Virus record (IMG/VR): IMGVR_UViG_3300036820_000015
Span: 1-64,000 of that record
From: a virus
Reading direction: 5' to 3' (one strand)
Length of the DNA stretch: 64,000 bases
How positions within the stretch are numbered: the stretch's first letter is position 1; every line of letters begins with the position of its first letter. Under the pieces are notes generated by a model. That model saw only the letters and a program-made list of their open reading frames with translations. It was not told where the DNA came from and searched no databases. Position numbers and translations under genes: made by a program. Positions 47,787 through 56,554 of this stretch are shown here, piece by piece.

Positions 47787-50700
47787 ATGAGCAATCAGGT
47801 AGTCACGCTCTGGCCTCAGGTCGATGTCTATGTCGGCAGTGGTGTCCTGTACTCCACCGCAACGATCACCGGGGATGGCTTTCCCTTTACTGCTCCTGAA
47901 GACAACCTTGTCATTCCGGGGACGGCTACCGCTCCTACTACAGGGCCCTTCCCGGGTCAGGGCTTCCATGACCTCCTGACTCCCCCCTCTTCGCGCAACC
48001 TCATGGCGATGGAGAACCATACCACCAACGGCGGGGATGGTCCCATCTGGTTCGTCTACGAAGGTGGCTTCAATCTCAACGGCATGACCTGGGAGGCTGT
48101 CCTCGGTCGGCAAATCCGTAGCGTGCAGACCAATCTCCTCTTCGGCTACGACGGTACTGACGCTTCCAACCCTGGCGGCCCCGGGAATCTATTCTTCCAA
48201 CTCTGCTTCGGCCAGTACAACAACTTCATTCAGATTAACGTCGACATTCCGAGTTCGAGTCTCATCGCTGACTCCACAGAGAATCCTCCGGTGGGGACAA
48301 CGGCTGGCTATGTCGGCAGTCTCTGTACCGCCAACGGCTCGCGTGGATTCCTCTACACCGACTTCATCCCTGCTGGACACGGAGGGGACCAGAGCATCTT
48401 TCTGAGTCTGGCTGTCTCCAGTGGTCAGCAGATCGACTTCACGAGTGCTGCTCTCAATGTTGCCTACAACGATCCTCCGAGCGCCCTACCTTCCATCCTG
48501 GGCCTGTCGAGTGGAGTGGTCCCTTCCCTAGCCCCCACTATCTCCTGGAACTACTCAGACCCCGAGAGCGATAACCAGGCCATCTACCGCGTCGTTATCT
48601 TCAAGGCCTCAACAGTGGCCGCCTCCTCCTTCCCCCAACTCTTCACCGCCGACGCTAGCCAGACTGTCCTCATCCCCTCTATTCCTAACCCTCTCGCCAA
48701 TCCACAGCTTCTCGGTAGCCCGATCACTCTCCCGCTCACCGTCGTCACGGGCACTAACGACACCTTCAACACCGTAGGCGAGCCCTGGACGATCGCTGCT
48801 GGCACTTATACGACAATGGCTGAAGTGGCGTTGGCTATGGCTGCTGCCCCCGGGGGTGGAGCGGACTTCGGTTATTACATCACCCCAACCATTTACGGCA
48901 ACCGTCTTCTCCTGGTCGGCACGGCTTCCTATACCCCAACCAGTCAGTCCGTCACAGCTGGGACAAATGATGTTGCTGCTGACCTTGGCTTCGGTGGCTC
49001 TGGCACCACGAACTTTAATAACACTCCCCAATCGCCTACCGGCATGATCTACGACTCCGGGCCCATTACTTCCTCCGTCACCGCCCTCACCGTCCCCACA
49101 GGCGTCCTCAACAACTACGCCGCTTACACTGTCTTCGTCCTCGTATCCGACACCGGTTCCTCCGGCCGCTACAACACCGTGCTCGGACGCGGCATCAACA
49201 CCACTCCGATCGCCATCACTGCTGTCTCTGTGGCCAACCCCACCCACATCACTGCTGCTGGACACGGCCTCATTACCGGAGATGCCGTTGTCATCGCCGG
49301 GACAACCACCACTCCTTCGATCAATGGCACGCAGGTCGTCACCGTCATTGACTCCTCCCACTTCACCATTCCGATTCATGTCACCGCCGTTTCGGTTGGT
49401 ACCGGCACTGTCACCAACCAGCCTCAAGCCAACGTGGGCCTCGACTTCCAGACCGCCGTCGAGCCCACCCTCATGCCCGCCATCGAGTTCCCCACCTCCC
49501 CAGGCTCCCCCTCCCTGGCCTTCGATCCCAACGCTGGGCGTATCGATGACATCGTTGTCCGCGCCCGTCTCAATCTCCTCACCACCACCGACGCCGACTT
49601 TGTCCTCTCCACCGGCAACTGGGCCATCACCTCCGACTCGACCGGCTCCCCCTCTGCTCCGGCCTGGACCAATGAGACTGTCCCCGGTGGCCTGACCGAG
49701 AGGGTCATGGTCATCACCGCTGTCTCCTCCGGCGGTACGGCTGGGAACTACTCCATCGGCGCCCACTCCGGTATCGTCACCGTCTCGGCCGGAGAAGTCC
49801 TCACCGCCGAGGCCAAGATCAAGAGTCCGGTCTCCACTCTCCCCTTCGCGCGCGTCGGCATCGAGTTCTTCTCTGACGCCATTGGCACCACCGCCGTCGG
49901 CCCGACCGTCTACTGCTCGCCCCAGTCCATGGCCCTCAACTCCTGGGTCAAAGACTTCGTCCAAGCGCGCGTGCCCAACGGGGCCATCACCGCCCGGCTC
50001 AAAGTCCTCGTGGCTGGAGCCAACGCCAGCGAGATGGCCTACATCTTCGAGGCCTCCATCGCCATGGGGGTCATCAACCTGCTGGACGATGCCAGCTTCG
50101 AGCAGTCCGGCTCCTCGAACGCCTCCTTCTGGGAGGACTTCAACGGGACCGTCACCTTCGTCGACATCCCGGGTGCCTCCTGGCCCTCAGGAGACCAGAG
50201 CGTCCAGCTGACCAACCCCGGGGCCGTCACCGCTCAGGTCATGACCACGGCCGCCCTGGGCGTCCTCACGGGCGGTATCAGCCTGCTCGGCTCCGTCGAC
50301 GCCCAGCTGGTCTCTGGCGTGGCCACGGCCTCTCTGGGGGTCATCTGGAACACCACCTTCTCCGTCCCGACCATCATCGCCCTGACCTCGGCCTGGAGCC
50401 GCCTGGCCTTCCCCTTGACCGGCTCGGCCATTGTGGCAGCTGCTGGAAGTGATCCGGCCCACATAGCCATCGAGTCAGCCACGACCGGGGCCTCGGTGGC
50501 CAACTTCGACAACATCCAGCTGGAGATGGCGTGGCCCTTCATAGGGGGCTTCCTGGTGCCGCTGGCGGGCAGTCCCATCCCGACCTCGGTGGCCCTCGGC
50601 TGGCCCACCGGGGTCGATCTCAGCTGCACCTCGGCCACCGGCTCGGGCACGACGGTGGTCACCACACCGACCGCTCACGGGCTCGTGAGCGGCACCCAGG

Positions 50701-51998
50701 TGACCATTGGTGGCATGACCGGCTCCGGGGCCACGCCGGTCAACGGCACCTGGACGGCCACCGTCCTCTCCTCGACCACTTTCTCGGTCCCCGTCACCAC
50801 GACCGGGAACGGGACCGCCGGTACCGTCACCTCCATCACCGGCCAGTTCTGGCAGCGCGGCGACTCCAATGGCGGGACCTGCACCATCGACAATGTCGTG
50901 CAGCAGCCCTCCGGGGCCCAGTCACTCAAGTCGGTGGTCAGCCCTACCGATGGCCCGGCGAGTATCGAGCAGATCTTCACCGTCTCCGGTTGGCTCTCCT
51001 TCCAGATCCAATGGTACGAATCGGTGCAGACGTGTGGGACCTCGGTCTGCCAGCTGGAGTTCCGCGACTCGGCCGGGGTCCTGCTCTCCCAAGCCTTTGT
51101 CTCGGACGCTGTTATCTCGCCGCTGACCATCGACACCATGACCGGTACCGCCGTGGGCGAGCGCGGCACCTTCACCATCAATGTTCCAGCCAACGCCCAA
51201 CGCTGCCGCATCTCGTTCATCAATACCAACGACGGCGGTGGGGTCAATACCTCGACGGTCTGGGTCAGTAATGTGGTCATCACCCCAACCGGGAACCTGG
51301 CGACCTCGACGCCATGGATGGACGGTGGTTGGTCGGCTGGCGGCTATTCACAGAACGGCACCGTCCAGGTGGGACTGCAACGTTCACAGGACTTGGTCAA
51401 CTGGGCCTTCGTGCGCCAGCCGCCAAACCCGGCCTCCCTCGACGTCGCTGTCGTCGGCCCCAACTTCGAGAATGACTTCACCGACTACGAATACCCGGGC
51501 GGCACGCGCTCGGTCCCGCAGTTCTTCTACTACCAGGCCATCGGGCTGTACTCGACCGGTAACGGGATGATCCAGTCCCCGCTCGGACAGATCATCGAAG
51601 TGACCAACCTGCAGTCCTTCGCTCCGACCGAATGGATACTCGGGGACCCGCTCTATCCGACCTCGAACATCTTGCTGCAGGTGAAGAAGGCTAGCTTCAA
51701 GACAGCGGAGAATCAGACGGTGCTGATGCCCGCTGGCCGTGGCCGCAAGGTAGTTATGGGGGACACGCAGATATTCGGTAACACCATCACTCTCGAACTA
51801 CTCACGATCACGCCCAACGACTACACCCTACTGCAGACTCAGTACCTGAAGGTGACGCCACTGATCCTGCGCTCGCCTGATGGTGAGTTCTGGTACGTGC
51901 GCCTGACTGACCGCTCGCGCGAACGCGTATGGACCGGACCGCGCAACGCCTACCGGACGTACTCGCTGACCATGGAAACGGTCGATATCGTCCCGTGA
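47787..51998 (+). CDS. large distal tail/tip protein
   Basis: A 1,403-residue beta protein directly after the tape measure, the place of the distal-tail or tip component. It contains fibronectin-like and galactose-binding-like sandwich stretches. It also has two copies of a HGLxxGDxVxI...NGTxxVTxxxSxxF domain (about residues 475-555 and 955-1025). The C-terminus (ASFKTAENQTVLMPAGRGRKV...RSPDGEFWYVRL) resembles phage Dit/tip parts. GGAAGTAGAGAG precedes the ATG. Confidence 0.8.
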   Translation: MSNQVVTLWPQVDVYVGSGVLYSTATITGDGFPFTAPEDNLVIPGTATAPTTGPFPGQGFHDLLTPPSSRNLMAMENHTTNGGDGPIWFVYEGGFNLNGMTWEAVLGRQIRSVQTNLLFGYDGTDASNPGGPGNLFFQLCFGQYNNFIQINVDIPSSSLIADSTENPPVGTTAGYVGSLCTANGSRGFLYTDFIPAGHGGDQSIFLSLAVSSGQQIDFTSAALNVAYNDPPSALPSILGLSSGVVPSLAPTISWNYSDPESDNQAIYRVVIFKASTVAASSFPQLFTADASQTVLIPSIPNPLANPQLLGSPITLPLTVVTGTNDTFNTVGEPWTIAAGTYTTMAEVALAMAAAPGGGADFGYYITPTIYGNRLLLVGTASYTPTSQSVTAGTNDVAADLGFGGSGTTNFNNTPQSPTGMIYDSGPITSSVTALTVPTGVLNNYAAYTVFVLVSDTGSSGRYNTVLGRGINTTPIAITAVSVANPTHITAAGHGLITGDAVVIAGTTTTPSINGTQVVTVIDSSHFTIPIHVTAVSVGTGTVTNQPQANVGLDFQTAVEPTLMPAIEFPTSPGSPSLAFDPNAGRIDDIVVRARLNLLTTTDADFVLSTGNWAITSDSTGSPSAPAWTNETVPGGLTERVMVITAVSSGGTAGNYSIGAHSGIVTVSAGEVLTAEAKIKSPVSTLPFARVGIEFFSDAIGTTAVGPTVYCSPQSMALNSWVKDFVQARVPNGAITARLKVLVAGANASEMAYIFEASIAMGVINLLDDASFEQSGSSNASFWEDFNGTVTFVDIPGASWPSGDQSVQLTNPGAVTAQVMTTAALGVLTGGISLLGSVDAQLVSGVATASLGVIWNTTFSVPTIIALTSAWSRLAFPLTGSAIVAAAGSDPAHIAIESATTGASVANFDNIQLEMAWPFIGGFLVPLAGSPIPTSVALGWPTGVDLSCTSATGSGTTVVTTPTAHGLVSGTQVTIGGMTGSGATPVNGTWTATVLSSTTFSVPVTTTGNGTAGTVTSITGQFWQRGDSNGGTCTIDNVVQQPSGAQSLKSVVSPTDGPASIEQIFTVSGWLSFQIQWYESVQTCGTSVCQLEFRDSAGVLLSQAFVSDAVISPLTIDTMTGTAVGERGTFTINVPANAQRCRISFINTNDGGGVNTSTVWVSNVVITPTGNLATSTPWMDGGWSAGGYSQNGTVQVGLQRSQDLVNWAFVRQPPNPASLDVAVVGPNFENDFTDYEYPGGTRSVPQFFYYQAIGLYSTGNGMIQSPLGQIIEVTNLQSFAPTEWILGDPLYPTSNILLQVKKASFKTAENQTVLMPAGRGRKVVMGDTQIFGNTITLELLTITPNDYTLLQTQYLKVTPLILRSPDGEFWYVRLTDRSRERVWTGPRNAYRTYSLTMETVDIVP

Positions 51999-52016
51999 GA
52001 GTCTGACCGATCTACC

Positions 52017-53492
52017 ATGTTTCCCTATCCCAGCGCGCGATTCGCGGCGGCTCTCCTCTATAGCCACAACGTGGCCATCAAGATGGAGATCTGGCAGTCC
52101 GGTGCCACCGCTCCCTCGTTCACCCTGGTCCAAGTGGACGACATGTTCTCGACCACGGCTCCACTGGTGCTGGTCGACGGCAGTGTCACCTATGACAAGA
52201 CCTCTGACCAACGCGGTCAGTGTACGGTCACCGTCGTCAGCCCGGATGGCTCCATGGTGCCGAAGCTACCCACCGACCTCATCACGCCTTGGGGCAATGA
52301 GATCCGCCTCTACCGCGGCATCTACTATCCGCCACAGAACGTCTTCGTCCCCTCTTCTCCCAACACCATCCCGGCCATCCTCAACCAGTCCGGCATCGTC
52401 ATCCCCTCTTTTGTCGACGGTATCTGGGAGGCCGGTGAGTTGGTCAACGGTGGCCTGCGGATCGAAGGCAGTCTCACCTACGACGGAGTCGTCTCGGTGG
52501 TGGATGACTACTCGGAGTACGTCCCCCTCGGCGTGTTCCGCATGTCCAAGGTGGAGATCGACGACCAGTCCGGCGTGCCCAAGATGACCATCACCGGCTA
52601 CGACCGCTCGCGCAACGTCTCGCGTAACGTGGTCCAGTACTACTGGCCGGACTTCAACACTCAGTCCCTCATCCTCAATCAGCCTTGGGCCAACATGATC
52701 CAGGTAGCACTGTCCGATCGTTGGTCACCCATTCAGTTCGACGGTACCGTCACCGAGTGGACTGCACTGCAGAACGATCCCACCAACCAGACCATCCCCA
52801 ACTTCCTACAGTCCTTCTCCGAAGGTAGTGACCTCTTCGATCAGATGCGCCAGTACGCTCAGGCCGCTGGCTGCGACCTCTCCATGACGCGCCAGGGGAT
52901 CTGCTCACTCTACAAGGACCCCAACTTCGTGAACATGCAGTCAGGGTCGGGACCCCCGGTCGCTACTTTCGTCGAAGGCGCCACCGCTACTTTCGAGGAA
53001 GCCAAACGTACGCTCGATGACTCGGTGGCCTACAACCAGGTCATCGTCTATGGTGCTGGCGACATCCTGGGTGTGCCGCTGTTCACCTATCCGCCGAACG
53101 GAACGCCAGCGGTCGACAACGACGAGAACTCACCCACGTACATTGGCGTGCCGACCCTCGACTCCTCGGGCAACTACTCGTACTCCGGTGGCAGCGCTTA
53201 CGGTGTCGTCACCCACATCGTGAACAACAATCTGCTGACGACCATCGAGATGTGCCAGAACTTCGCCAGCTTGCAGCTGGCCATCGATATCGGTTCCCAG
53301 GAGGCGGTCGACCTCCCGGCTTCGGCGGTCAATCCCTGTATCGACGTCGATGACCTGGTGGCCGTGCAGAGAACGCGCATCGGGATCTCGGCCTCGGTCG
53401 GTTATGTGGTGAGTAACACCCAGATCCCGTTGATGGCCACCGCTAAGCAGACCATGTCGGTACGCGAGAAGAGGAACCTGACCTTTGTGTGA
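52017..53492 (+). CDS. tail hub/minor tail protein (DUF5047-like)
   Basis: A 491-residue protein beginning MFPYPSARFAAALLYSHNVAIKMEIW. It has WGNEIRLYRGIYY, YVPLGVFRMSKVEI and MTITGYDRSRNVSRN, matching the DUF5047 type of hub protein found after Dit in actinophages. Probably part of the tail tip that contacts the cell surface. Confidence 0.82.
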   Translation: MFPYPSARFAAALLYSHNVAIKMEIWQSGATAPSFTLVQVDDMFSTTAPLVLVDGSVTYDKTSDQRGQCTVTVVSPDGSMVPKLPTDLITPWGNEIRLYRGIYYPPQNVFVPSSPNTIPAILNQSGIVIPSFVDGIWEAGELVNGGLRIEGSLTYDGVVSVVDDYSEYVPLGVFRMSKVEIDDQSGVPKMTITGYDRSRNVSRNVVQYYWPDFNTQSLILNQPWANMIQVALSDRWSPIQFDGTVTEWTALQNDPTNQTIPNFLQSFSEGSDLFDQMRQYAQAAGCDLSMTRQGICSLYKDPNFVNMQSGSGPPVATFVEGATATFEEAKRTLDDSVAYNQVIVYGAGDILGVPLFTYPPNGTPAVDNDENSPTYIGVPTLDSSGNYSYSGGSAYGVVTHIVNNNLLTTIEMCQNFASLQLAIDIGSQEAVDLPASAVNPCIDVDDLVAVQRTRIGISASVGYVVSNTQIPLMATAKQTMSVREKRNLTFV

Positions 53493-53504
53493 CAGAGGAG
53501 ACCT

Positions 53505-54149
53505 ATGAGCAACTTCCCCGCTATCAGACAGGTAGTGACGCTGCTCGACGACATGCGGCCACCGACCACGCAGAAGGGCAAGTCGCGCTCGGCGCCCGGC
53601 ACACTCGAAGTGCGCATGGGCTTCATCCCTTACACCGATCCCAAAGGGGTCATCAGTGGGCGCCCGATCAATACCAATGCTGCCGGGGAAGCGACCATGC
53701 CCCATTCGGTCAAGGTAACTGCCGGACAGGTGATGTCAGGGACCTTCACGCTGAACGTGGAGGCCAATGGGGATAGCCCGGCGACGAGTGCCTTCACCGG
53801 CTCGGGCAGTCTGACAGTGCCGGTAGCTGGCGGCCCGCCGGTCACCATCACCTATGGCACCAAGTCGGGGACGAGCTTCGGGGGCTGCACGGGCGGCGGT
53901 GGAGCGGTGACAGCGGCCGGACTGGTGGTCCAGGGGATTGGAGTGCCCCTGCAGTGCATCCTGGCTCCCGGGACCGCCCTGGTCGTCTTCGGGCCCACCT
54001 CGAACTACGGCGTCCCCTGGCCGGTGCAGTTCGGGCCACCGACCACCCAGAACGTCACCCCGCCGGGCTACACCTATCCGGGCTCAGCTGTGATCTGCCT
54101 CTCCCAGCCGCCCTATCTCTTCATCCTGGGGAACATGCCCGGGGCCTAG
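53505..54149 (+). CDS. minor tail/baseplate protein
   Basis: A 214-residue protein: an N-terminal basic part (QVVTLLDDMRPPTTQKGK) then Gly/Pro/Thr-rich strands. GAGGAGAC precedes the ATG. It is the last gene of the tail block. Role inferred from position. Confidence 0.7.
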   Translation: MSNFPAIRQVVTLLDDMRPPTTQKGKSRSAPGTLEVRMGFIPYTDPKGVISGRPINTNAAGEATMPHSVKVTAGQVMSGTFTLNVEANGDSPATSAFTGSGSLTVPVAGGPPVTITYGTKSGTSFGGCTGGGGAVTAAGLVVQGIGVPLQCILAPGTALVVFGPTSNYGVPWPVQFGPPTTQNVTPPGYTYPGSAVICLSQPPYLFILGNMPGA

Positions 54150-54207
54150 GTGGCACACGGTAGTGTGGACCTTACCAGTGTGCCTACTGATCTTGGAGGA
54201 CCGAGCG

Positions 54208-54435
54208 TTGAGCGTTGAGAGACTCTGTACCGATTGCCGAAGTCCAGGACCGTTCCCCACCCTGGCAGCGCTGAAGTGTACGCGCTGCCGGAAGAAGATC
54301 GCCAAAGGTCGGGGGGAGTATCTGCGTGGGTATGACAGGGCGCGTAAGAGGGCGATCAAGAGACTGATCGAGATGCACCCGCGCGTGTTCAGGAAGTTGA
54401 TGGCAGAAGAGAGGACGCGGGGGGAGAAGAAGTAA
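54208..54435 (+). CDS. small basic zinc-ribbon protein
   Basis: A 75-residue protein from TTG 54208. CTDC...CTRC forms a zinc ribbon, followed by a very basic helical part (RGYDRARKRAIKRLIEMHP). Likely binds nucleic acid. GGAGG is about 10 nt upstream. GTG 54163 would add 15 residues of poor quality. It ends the plus-strand block, converging on the early operon. Confidence 0.65.
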   Translation: MSVERLCTDCRSPGPFPTLAALKCTRCRKKIAKGRGEYLRGYDRARKRAIKRLIEMHPRVFRKLMAEERTRGEKK

Positions 54436-54456
54436 GGAGCACGCGGTGTTGATCTG

Positions 54457-54747
54457 TCATGACTCGGGTACCTCAATCTTGGGTGGGTCGAGCCGCCAAG
54501 ACACCAAGCGGCCTGGGAGTAGGACAATCTCCCCCGACTGCCACCAGCGGCGATAGAGCGCCGAGGTCATGATGGCGTTCTTCCGGGCAGCCTCCGCTGC
54601 CGTGTAGTGGTCGAGCCGGCGCCGGTGGCCTCGCAACTTGAACGTCCTCAGACGTAGGCGCCCTATTCGGACAGTCCGAGTCTTGACAGGGGCCAATGTG
54701 CCCGTTGCCATCTGAACTTCAGCTTCCTCACCTGGGTTGTCACTCAC
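54457..54747 (-). CDS. basic hypothetical protein
   Basis: A 96-residue protein from GTG 54747, with GGAGG about 6 nt upstream. The central part is Arg-rich (RTVRIGRLRLRTFKLRGHRRR) and the end beta-like with LLPGRLVSWRLDPPKIEV. It may bind DNA or RNA. It is the last gene of the early operon. Confidence 0.65.
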   Translation of the reverse strand: MSDNPGEEAEVQMATGTLAPVKTRTVRIGRLRLRTFKLRGHRRRLDHYTAAEAARKNAIMTSALYRRWWQSGEIVLLPGRLVSWRLDPPKIEVPES

Positions 54748-54748
54748 T

Positions 54749-55012
54749 TCACTCCTCCATCCAACACGCCGTAGGCCGTACATCTGCGGGGATCGGCCCC
54801 CATCCAGCCTGGTGGTTGTAGCCGGTCACAGTGCCCCCGGCGAGGCCGAGGTATTCGCCATTTGGTGCCCACCGAGCGAACGGGTTGTCCCTCATATCGT
54901 CTAGTCGTCGGACGCCGCACCAGTCACAAAGGCCGTCCTCCTGGGTTGCCTCTTTCGCACAGGCCACGCCGTGCCAGACGCATCGACATGCCACGGCTAG
55001 CGATTCACTCAC
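54749..55012 (-). CDS. small Cys-rich protein
   Basis: An 87-residue protein from GTG 55012. CRCVWHGVAC and CDWCG make a zinc site; the rest is a short globular part ending TACWMEE. It overlaps the upstream stop by a few bases. Function is unknown. Confidence 0.65.
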   Translation of the reverse strand: MSESLAVACRCVWHGVACAKEATQEDGLCDWCGVRRLDDMRDNPFARWAPNGEYLGLAGGTVTGYNHQAGWGPIPADVRPTACWMEE

Positions 55013-55247
55013 CCAGTGCCTCCAGAGCACAGTTGTCAGGGCAACAGAAGTGGAAGCCACGGAGTTTCCCGGTCACCTTGCAGAACGACCAGTAATGGCC
55101 CTGGTGGTTATTGCCGGTGTGCCGATGGCATCGGGAGCACACGTTGCTGTAACCGTCACATGGCCCTTCCTGGCACCACTCGCACCGTGTTTCTTCTGTG
55201 ATTGAATCCCCGCTCTCTACAGGTTCTTGATGTGTTTGGTCATTCAT
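55005..55247 (-). CDS. 80-residue multi-cysteine zinc protein
   Basis: Nine cysteines: CEWCQEGPC, CSRCH, FCK and FHFCCPDNC, with several histidines. This is enough for two zinc ions. It lies 3 nt downstream of the methyltransferase stop. Function is unknown. Confidence 0.7.
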   Translation of the reverse strand: MNDQTHQEPVESGDSITEETRCEWCQEGPCDGYSNVCSRCHRHTGNNHQGHYWSFCKVTGKLRGFHFCCPDNCALEALGE

Positions 55248-55250
55248 TGC

Positions 55251-55841
55251 TCATGGCTTTCTCAGCACCCAAAGAGTGCTGTGGTTACGGCGAGCGTGAC
55301 GCTGTGGCCCGGATTGCGGTCGGATGGACGAGAGGTGCTCGAAACGGTCAGCCACACGGAACCCAAGCGACAGGGCGGTCGTCAGGGTCAGATGCGAACC
55401 CAGCCACAGGGTGTCGTGGGTCCAGACGTAGTCCTGGCATTTCACCAGAACGACCCCTTTCCGCATTACCACCCGAAAGCACTCCATCAGGCCCTTGTCG
55501 ATGTTCGCTTGTACTTCTCCTGGTGTCGTGGGTGCATCGAATAAGCCATACCGCTCACGCACGTCGGGGAGGGTCGTTCCCCGGCGCATAGCGACGTAAG
55601 GCGGGTCGAAGGCAACGGCCTGGAACTCCTCTGGCCCGTACCACATCGCCCGAAAGTCCCAGCCATCAGCGGGGTCAGGGCGGTGGAGCGTCTTTGGCTT
55701 CCATTCCGTCCACCAGTTTCCCAGACCCCAGGTGGCGTCGAGCGTCTTATCATCGGGGCTCAGGTAGCCGAGTTGGGCGACGGCAGCAATCAAAGCACCG
55801 TTGCTCGTCCAGTGAAAGGCTCCGAGAACGTCAGCGCTCAT
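55251..55841 (-). CDS. DNA methyltransferase with DPPY motif
   Basis: A 196-residue protein. LDATWGLGNWW (34-44) fits SAM-binding motif I and DPPY (79-82) is the catalytic motif IV of amino-methyltransferases (N6-adenine or N4-cytosine). The order I then IV and the small size indicate a solitary phage enzyme without a target-recognition insert. It may protect phage DNA from host restriction. Sequence specificity cannot be read from the protein. Confidence 0.85.
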   Translation of the reverse strand: MSADVLGAFHWTSNGALIAAVAQLGYLSPDDKTLDATWGLGNWWTEWKPKTLHRPDPADGWDFRAMWYGPEEFQAVAFDPPYVAMRRGTTLPDVRERYGLFDAPTTPGEVQANIDKGLMECFRVVMRKGVVLVKCQDYVWTHDTLWLGSHLTLTTALSLGFRVADRFEHLSSIRPQSGPQRHARRNHSTLWVLRKP

Positions 55842-55870
55842 TGTGGCTCCCGTCGTCCTCTATGCGGAGT

Positions 55871-56152
55871 TCATACATCTTTGACCCCAGCCCCGATGAT
55901 GGTGGCGTTGTGGGCCGTTACCATGAAATCGTCATTCATACACTTGTCACCAGGGAGGGTCACCAGGGTCAATCCGACCTCTGACCGCATCCATTCGGTA
56001 AGAACAACATCCAGATAATCCTCGGGGGTGGGCTCGCCGTTCTCGGCCCAGATGGCGGCAGACTCGGGAAGGTCGTCGGCCCAGATGCCGTCTACCGCAA
56101 TCGTCAGTACCAGTTTTTTGGTCGGCTTCGGCTCAGTTGCCATTGCGGTCAC
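55871..56152 (-). CDS. hypothetical acidic protein
   Basis: A 93-residue protein from GTG 56152 with AGGAG 6 nt upstream. It has an alpha/beta pattern (KLVLTIAVDGIWADDLPES) and acidic charge. It overlaps the upstream 49-residue gene. No family is recognised. Confidence 0.7.
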   Translation of the reverse strand: MTAMATEPKPTKKLVLTIAVDGIWADDLPESAAIWAENGEPTPEDYLDVVLTEWMRSEVGLTLVTLPGDKCMNDDFMVTAHNATIIGAGVKDV

Positions 56153-56282
56153 TGTCCTCTCCTGGCTGGTCCGTGATGTTGACCATTTTGCGCGTGTGGT
56201 CCACAGTAACCACCCGTGCCATTTCAGCGCCTGGCACCTTTACACTTTCACCGAGTTGAGGGGCTCTGTCATCTGTTGCCAT
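56133..56282 (-). CDS. 49-residue hypothetical protein
   Basis: MATDDRAPQLGESVKVPG..., a small beta-type fold (ARVVTVDHTRKMVNI). AGGAG precedes the ATG. It overlaps both neighbours, which supports it as a real early microprotein. Confidence 0.6.
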   Translation of the reverse strand: MATDDRAPQLGESVKVPGAEMARVVTVDHTRKMVNITDQPGEDSDRNGN

Positions 56283-56517
56283 CGTGGCTCCTGTCCTCAT
56301 CTCCCACGCTTGTTGACCCGCCTTCCACCATCTGCCTCTGCTGTTTCAGGACCCACAGCTCCTCGTCGTAACGACAATCGCAGGGTGCGCCGGGGCTTTT
56401 TTTCGTCTTGCACCAGCCGTGGTGCTGGCCGTAGTTCTCTAAGACGCTGATCGCTTGATTGACGGTAGAAACAGCCAGAGCATGTTGGATCTTTAGTCCA
56501 TCCTCACGAGTGGCCAT
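56269..56517 (-). CDS. hypothetical helical protein
   Basis: An 82-residue protein with a helical N-terminal half (LAVSTVNQAISVLENYGQ) and WCKTKKSPGAPCDC, a possible metal site. AGGAG is placed well. Function is unknown. Confidence 0.7.
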   Translation of the reverse strand: MATREDGLKIQHALAVSTVNQAISVLENYGQHHGWCKTKKSPGAPCDCRYDEELWVLKQQRQMVEGGSTSVGDEDRSHDGNR

Positions 56518-56554
56518 CGTTGCTCCTGTCTTTCATCTCCTACGAGTTCTAACC

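Noticed and set aside
48609-49964. 451-codon minus-strand frame
   Set aside because: Antisense of the large tail tip gene; Gly/Asp-rich translation typical of shadows.
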